Source: Aalborgiella sp031424795
Lineage (GTDB): Bacteria; Pseudomonadota; Gammaproteobacteria; Burkholderiales; Burkholderiaceae_C
Direction: 5' to 3'
DNA length: 43,099 bases
Assembly (NCBI GenBank): GCA_031424795.1
Contig: JANPIC010000054.1
Coordinates: 1-43,099 of the forward strand
The position numbers were made by a program, and so were the translations under genes. This document shows, piece after piece, positions 38,790-43,099 of this stretch. Each line of letters starts with the position of its first letter. Position 1 is the first letter of the stretch. The notes below the pieces were generated by a model that was not told where the DNA came from, did not search any database, and saw nothing but the letters and a program-made list of their open reading frames with translations.

Positions 38790-40984
38790 AATACAAACTA
38801 TTATCTATAGGCAATCCAATGCAAATTGCTGGTACTGCTTTGCCAATGCGCCGAGAGATATTTGCTTGTTTGAGCAAAGCCTCAGCCGTGTTGACGCTTA
38901 CGTTTGCTGCCGTCATTGCGCATGCGCAAAATGTCATCGAAGCGGTCACCACGTCAACGCAAGCGGGTGTCGAGGTTATCAAGATTGATTTGACCCAAGC
39001 TTTACCTGCACTACCCAACGGTTTTTCTATTCAAACACCTGCGCGCGTCGTGCTTGACCTGCCAAATGTAGGCAGCGGCTCTATGCAGTCTGCTATTGCT
39101 ATCAATCAAGGCAATGTTAAATCAGCAAACGTGATTCAAGCAGGTGAACGTACGCGTTTTGTTTTAAATCTAAAGCAGTCAGTCACATACAAAACGCAAC
39201 TGGCAGGTAAGTCAGTATTGATATTTTTGGATCCCGTCGTTGCATCAACCAGTGATAAACCTGTTGCTGTTTTTGCTGAAAACTTAAATGCAGCAACCTT
39301 GGCATTGAAAGATGTTGATTTTCGTCGTGGTCCAGACAATTCTGGTCGTATCGTGGTTGATCTTGCTAACAACCAGGTTGGTGTGGACATCCGTCAGCAG
39401 GGTCAAAATTTGGTCGTTGAATTTCTGAAGACGAGCATGCCAGAAGGTCTTCGTCGCCGTTTAGATGTGACTGACTTCGGTACACCAGTACAAGCTATTT
39501 CTACTTTTCAAACCGGTGATCGTGTTCGCATGGTTATCGAGCCAAAAGGCACATGGGAACATTCGGCATATCAAAGTGACAATCAATTTGTGATAGAAGT
39601 TCGCGCCCAAAAAGTAGATCCTGCAAAGTTAACGCAAGGTGTCGGTTTCAATGGTGAAAAACTGTCTTTGAATTTCCAAAATATTGAAATTCGCTCTTTG
39701 CTGCAAGTCATAGCTGACTTTACTAATTTCAATATCATCACTTCAGATTCAGTTTCTGGTGCAGTGACTTTGCGTTTAAAGGATGTTCCGTGGGATCAAG
39801 CCCTTGATATTATTCTGCAAGCAAAGGGCTTGGGCATGCGTAAAACAGGCAATGTTTTGTGGATTGCTCCTAAAGACGAGCTTGCAGCTAAAGAAAAGCA
39901 AGATTTTGAATCTAAAGCGGCTATTCAAAACATTGAACCTTTGAAAACCCAGTCTTTCCAGCTGAATTACACAAAAGCTGCAGACATTGCTTTGCAAATT
40001 CAACCTAGTGGTAGCGGCACCGCGGCTAATGCGCGTGGATTGTTGTCTTCCCGAGGCAGTGTTATTTCAGAGCCTCGTACTAATCAATTGTTTATAACCG
40101 ATATCCCCTCTAAACTCGAACAAGTACAAGAGCTCATTGCAAAACTGGATATTGCTATTCGCCAAGTATTGATTGAAGCTCGGATTGTTGAAGCTGAAGA
40201 CACATTCGGTAAATCATTGGGTGTTAAGTGGGGCGGTAGCGATCTGACTGGTATACGCGGTGGTCAAGCAGGTACGCAAATCACCGGTGGTGCCAATGGC
40301 GGTAATCGCTTGGCATTTGGTGGTAATTACAACGCTGTTGCAGCTACTACAGGTGAATCTGCAAACACCCTAGATACATTAAATACACAAATTCTCAGTT
40401 TGGGCGCTACCGGTTTAGGTGGATTTAGCCCGGCCTCTATCGGTGTTTCATTGTTCAGCAGTGTGGCTGGCCGATTCTTAAATCTGGAGCTTTCTGCGCT
40501 TGAAAATGATGGCAAAGGTAAAGTTGTCGCAAGTCCACGTATTGTTACAGCTGACCAAACCAAGGCACTTATTGAGCAAGGTACGGAGTATCCATACCAA
40601 GTGACTGCCCCTAACGGTGGTACAACTTTGGCGTTCCGCAAAGCCTCTTTGAAGCTTGAAGTGACGCCACAAATTACCCCAGAAGGAAATATTATTCTTG
40701 ACTTGGATATCAACAAAGACAGTCGCGGTGAGGTATTGCTGGGTACAGTGGCTATCAACACCAAGCACATCAAAACGAATGTATTGGTTGAGAACGGTGG
40801 AACTGTTGTTATCGGTGGTATCTTCTTATTAGAAGAAACTGATGGCGAAACCAAGGTTCCTGTTTTGGGTGATGTTCCATTGCTTGGGAATTTATTCAAA
40901 ACCAAAACTAGAAACTCGTCGAAGCGTGAACTTTTAGTCTTCATTACACCAAAAATGATCACAGACAGAGTTTCTGCTCGGTAA
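38786..40984 (+). CDS. pilQ: Type IV pilus secretin PilQ
   Basis: This outer-membrane secretin forms the exit pore for the pilus. Of its 732 residues, a signal peptide (ASAVLTLTFAAVIAHAQ) is followed by two AMIN domains (about 50-140 and 170-280) that bind peptidoglycan. N0/STN follows (SLNFQNIEIRSLLQVIADFTNFNIITSD), then N1 (AADIALQIQPSG...ISEPRTNQLFITDIP) and the secretin domain (VASPRIVTADQTKALIEQGTEYPY, VLVENGGTVVIGGIF, VPVLGDVPLLGNLFKT). ATG 38786 overlaps the pilP stop; M12 is an alternative start nearer the signal peptide. Confidence 0.96.
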   Translation: MKYKLLSIGNPMQIAGTALPMRREIFACLSKASAVLTLTFAAVIAHAQNVIEAVTTSTQAGVEVIKIDLTQALPALPNGFSIQTPARVVLDLPNVGSGSMQSAIAINQGNVKSANVIQAGERTRFVLNLKQSVTYKTQLAGKSVLIFLDPVVASTSDKPVAVFAENLNAATLALKDVDFRRGPDNSGRIVVDLANNQVGVDIRQQGQNLVVEFLKTSMPEGLRRRLDVTDFGTPVQAISTFQTGDRVRMVIEPKGTWEHSAYQSDNQFVIEVRAQKVDPAKLTQGVGFNGEKLSLNFQNIEIRSLLQVIADFTNFNIITSDSVSGAVTLRLKDVPWDQALDIILQAKGLGMRKTGNVLWIAPKDELAAKEKQDFESKAAIQNIEPLKTQSFQLNYTKAADIALQIQPSGSGTAANARGLLSSRGSVISEPRTNQLFITDIPSKLEQVQELIAKLDIAIRQVLIEARIVEAEDTFGKSLGVKWGGSDLTGIRGGQAGTQITGGANGGNRLAFGGNYNAVAATTGESANTLDTLNTQILSLGATGLGGFSPASIGVSLFSSVAGRFLNLELSALENDGKGKVVASPRIVTADQTKALIEQGTEYPYQVTAPNGGTTLAFRKASLKLEVTPQITPEGNIILDLDINKDSRGEVLLGTVAINTKHIKTNVLVENGGTVVIGGIFLLEETDGETKVPVLGDVPLLGNLFKTKTRNSSKRELLVFITPKMITDRVSAR

Positions 40985-40998
40985 ATGCGTGAGTTGTA

Positions 40999-41526
40999 GT
41001 GTTACGGATTGCACTTGTAGGACTTCCGGGGTCTGGTAAATCAACCATTGGGCGTCAGCTTGCTAGGCGTTTGGGGCTTAGCGCACTCGACACTGATCAT
41101 GTCATTGAGCAGCGACTGGGTTGTTCCATTCGTGAGTATTTCGAGCGCGAGGGCGAAGCCAGTTTTCGCGACGTCGAGCAAGCTGTTATTGATGACGTGA
41201 CCCAATCTCACAACGGCATTATCTCTACAGGCGGCGGTAGCGTATTGCGCTTGACCAATCGCGAACATTTGCACTCACGTTGTCATGTGGTGTATTTGCG
41301 CTCATCCCCTGAAGAAATCTTTCGCCGCTTGCGGCATGACATGCAAAGACCTTTGCTGCAAGTCGATGACCCGTTGACCCGTCTGCGCGATTTGTATGCC
41401 ATCCGTGATCCGCTTTACCGTGAAACAGCGCATTTTGTTGTTGAAACGGGCCGTCCTTCCGTCGCCAATTTACTCAACATGGTTGTCATGCAGTTAGAGC
41501 TTGCTGGCGTGTTATCTCCGCACTAA
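40999..41526 (+). CDS. aroK: Shikimate kinase
   Basis: The enzyme phosphorylates shikimate in aromatic amino acid synthesis. The 175-residue protein has Walker A GLPGSGKST (8-16), LDTDHVIEQRLG (the shikimate-binding Asp), FRDVE, STGGGSVL and the lid region HDMQRPLLQ. The start is GTG 40999; the nearest ATG (40985) ends after four codons. It lies 14 bp after pilQ and 45 bp before aroB, the usual pilQ-aroK-aroB arrangement. Confidence 0.95.
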   Translation: MLRIALVGLPGSGKSTIGRQLARRLGLSALDTDHVIEQRLGCSIREYFEREGEASFRDVEQAVIDDVTQSHNGIISTGGGSVLRLTNREHLHSRCHVVYLRSSPEEIFRRLRHDMQRPLLQVDDPLTRLRDLYAIRDPLYRETAHFVVETGRPSVANLLNMVVMQLELAGVLSPH

Positions 41527-41571
41527 TTTTCCCCATCAAGTGCTAGGTCTTGATTGACTTAAAATTGCGCT

Positions 41572-42711
41572 ATGACTTCTAGCGCCAATCCATCTGCACA
41601 GCTATCTGTAAATCCTTCTGAAATCGTCCGTATCGAGTTTGCTGAACGCAGCTACAACATCCACATTGGCACTTCTTTGTTGGACGATGCAGGCGTTTTT
41701 CATCATCTCCCCAAAGCCAGTGTTGCCGTCATTGTTAGCAATACGACGATTGCTCCCATCTATGCCGCACGTTTGCAAGCATCATTGCAAGGCCGCTATA
41801 AAACGATTCACACCATTGTTTTGCCAGATGGCGAAGCACACAAAACCTGGCAAACCCTCAATCTGATTTTTGACGACCTGCTCAAGCATTCTTGCGACCG
41901 CAAAACCACGCTTTTTGCTTTAGGCGGTGGCGTGGTGGGAGATATGACGGGTTTTGCCGCTGCCAGCTATATGCGCGGCGTGCCTTTCGTGCAGGTTCCG
42001 ACAACTTTGCTTGCGCAGGTTGATTCTTCTGTAGGCGGTAAAACCGGCATCAACCACCCGCTGGGTAAAAACATGGTTGGTGCGTTTTACCAACCTCAGC
42101 TTGTATTGTGTGATTTGAGTACCTTGAACACCTTGCCAGCACGTGAACTCAGCGCCGGTTTGGCCGAAGTCATCAAATACGGCCCGATTGCCGACATGGT
42201 GTTTTTTGATTGGATTGAAACCAATATCGACGCTTTATTAGCGCGTGATCCGGGTGCTTTGGCGCATGCTGTCAAACGCTGCTGCGAGATCAAAGCCTAT
42301 GTCGTTGGCCAAGACGAACGAGAAGCTGGTTTGCGTGCGATTTTGAATTTTGGCCACACCTTTGGACACGCCATTGAAGCGGGCTTGGGCTATGGCGCAT
42401 GGCTGCATGGCGAAGCGGTCGGTTGCGGCATGGTGATGGCGGCGCAGCTGTCACAGCGCCTCGGTTTGGTGGATGCTGCGTTTGTGGCTCGATTAACTGC
42501 CTTGATTCAAAAAGCAGGTCTGCCTACCGTGGCACCAGCCTTGGCTGAAGGGGTGCAAGCAAACGCTGACCGCTACCTAGAACTCATGCGCGTCGACAAA
42601 AAAGCCGAAGCCGGTGAAATCAAGTTCATCTTGATCAACCAGCCCGGTCAATGCGTGGTGCAAACTGCACCTGATGCGCTGGTGCGAGAAGTTATCGCCG
42701 CCTGTAGCTAA
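41572..42711 (+). CDS. aroB: 3-dehydroquinate synthase
   Basis: The enzyme makes 3-dehydroquinate from DAHP, the second shikimate-pathway step, using NAD and zinc. The 379-residue protein has DGEAHKTWQTL, the NAD loop GGGVVGDMTGFAAASYMRG, VPTTLLAQVDSSVGGKTGINH, LGKNMVGAFYQP and the zinc-binding NFGHTFGHAIE with LHGEAVGCGM. Length is slightly above the E. coli enzyme because of an N-terminal extension (SSANPSAQLSVNPS). Confidence 0.97.
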   Translation: MTSSANPSAQLSVNPSEIVRIEFAERSYNIHIGTSLLDDAGVFHHLPKASVAVIVSNTTIAPIYAARLQASLQGRYKTIHTIVLPDGEAHKTWQTLNLIFDDLLKHSCDRKTTLFALGGGVVGDMTGFAAASYMRGVPFVQVPTTLLAQVDSSVGGKTGINHPLGKNMVGAFYQPQLVLCDLSTLNTLPARELSAGLAEVIKYGPIADMVFFDWIETNIDALLARDPGALAHAVKRCCEIKAYVVGQDEREAGLRAILNFGHTFGHAIEAGLGYGAWLHGEAVGCGMVMAAQLSQRLGLVDAAFVARLTALIQKAGLPTVAPALAEGVQANADRYLELMRVDKKAEAGEIKFILINQPGQCVVQTAPDALVREVIAACS

Positions 42712-42722
42712 ACTTTGTTTCA

Positions 42723-43099
42723 ATGTATTTAGCAGATTACGCTTGCCATCCCGATCAATCGCGGGGTCGCCGCTTCCCAGAACCTGCTGCCCCCACTCGC
42801 ACCGAGTTCGCCAGAGACCGCGACCGCATCGTCCATAGCACTGCCTTTCGGCGTTTGGTCTACAAAACCCAAGTTTTTTTGAACCACGAAGGTGATTTGT
42901 TTCGCACACGGTTGACGCATTCCTTGGAAGTCGCGCAATTAGGCCGCTCCATCGCTCGAACGCTCAAACTCAACGAAGACTTGGTCGAAGCCATTGCCTT
43001 GGCGCATGACTTGGGGCACACACCCTTTGGCCACGCGGGGCAGGATGCCTTGAACGCTTGTATGGCAGAGCACGGCGGCTTTGAGCACAACTTGCAAAG
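42723..43099 (+). CDS. dgt: dGTPase (deoxyguanosinetriphosphate triphosphohydrolase), partial
   Basis: An open frame starts at ATG 42723, 11 bp after aroB, and continues past the right edge (125 codons seen). The N-terminus SRGRRFPEPAAPTRTEFARDRDRIVHSTAFRRLVYKTQVF is that of the long dGTPase-like family. The HD-domain metal ligands appear in RTRLTHSLEVAQ and ALAHDLGHTPFGHAGQ. The enzyme hydrolyses dNTPs to nucleosides and triphosphate. The remainder of the HD domain lies outside the window. Confidence 0.93.
   Translation, partial: MYLADYACHPDQSRGRRFPEPAAPTRTEFARDRDRIVHSTAFRRLVYKTQVFLNHEGDLFRTRLTHSLEVAQLGRSIARTLKLNEDLVEAIALAHDLGHTPFGHAGQDALNACMAEHGGFEHNLQ

Overview
The window looks like a chromosomal segment of a betaproteobacterium of the order Burkholderiales, most likely Comamonadaceae or a close relative, with modest GC. 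This rests on gene order recalled as common in that group (resB-ccsB-msrPQ, lysA-lptM, cyaY, ponA/mrcA, pilMNOPQ-aroK-aroB-dgt), on a Bug-family binding protein, on a LiuR-type MerR regulator, and on a dispersed palindromic repeat resembling ones common between Comamonadaceae genes. No tRNA, rRNA, CRISPR array, phage gene or transposase was recognised.

Layout. (1) 1-232: start of a Tat-exported protein, cut by the window edge. (2) 602-10633: type II secretion locus; gspG-H-I-J-K-L-M-N-D-E run leftward with overlapping ends and gspC diverges rightward; gspF and gspO are absent. (3) 10.7-12.4 kb: metallo-beta-lactamase-fold hydrolase and LiuR-like regulator, divergent around a palindromic operator. 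(4) 12.4-15.8 kb: metK, with a structured leader, between two paralogous DUF1566 lipoproteins; a Fur-box-like palindrome precedes the first. (5) 15.9-18.3 kb: two overlapping LpxL-type lipid A acyltransferases and a DUF1499 protein behind an 11-copy heptamer repeat. (6) 18.4-22.0 kb: epoxide-hydrolase-like enzyme, a truncated engB copy, a GT39-type membrane glycosyltransferase, then intact engB. (7) 22.2-28.4 kb: cytochrome c4, ResB and CcsB (haem attachment), MsrP and MsrQ (periplasmic methionine sulfoxide repair). (8) 28.5-31.0 kb: MmgE/PrpD protein and Bug-type solute-binding protein, apparently inserted between msrQ and lysA. (9) 31.1-35.5 kb: lysA, lptM, cyaY and penicillin-binding protein 1A. 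(10) 35.8-43.1 kb: pilMNOPQ, aroK, aroB and the start of dgt.

The most unusual feature is a palindromic element of about 60 bp: GCTAT-N7-ATAGC-N8-CAATAAATACGCCGGCTAG and a short tail. Six copies lie between genes from 10.6 to 30.0 kb. A seventh lies in frame inside lysA and encodes about 20 residues of the enzyme, like the Rickettsia palindromic elements that enter proteins. A resembling segment with the same spacing lies in the second lpxL. Also notable are the engB 3'-end duplication around the glycosyltransferase, the heptamer array, the metK leader with a possible ribosome-site-sequestering pairing, and three strong palindromic operators (LiuR-, Fur- and GntR-like).
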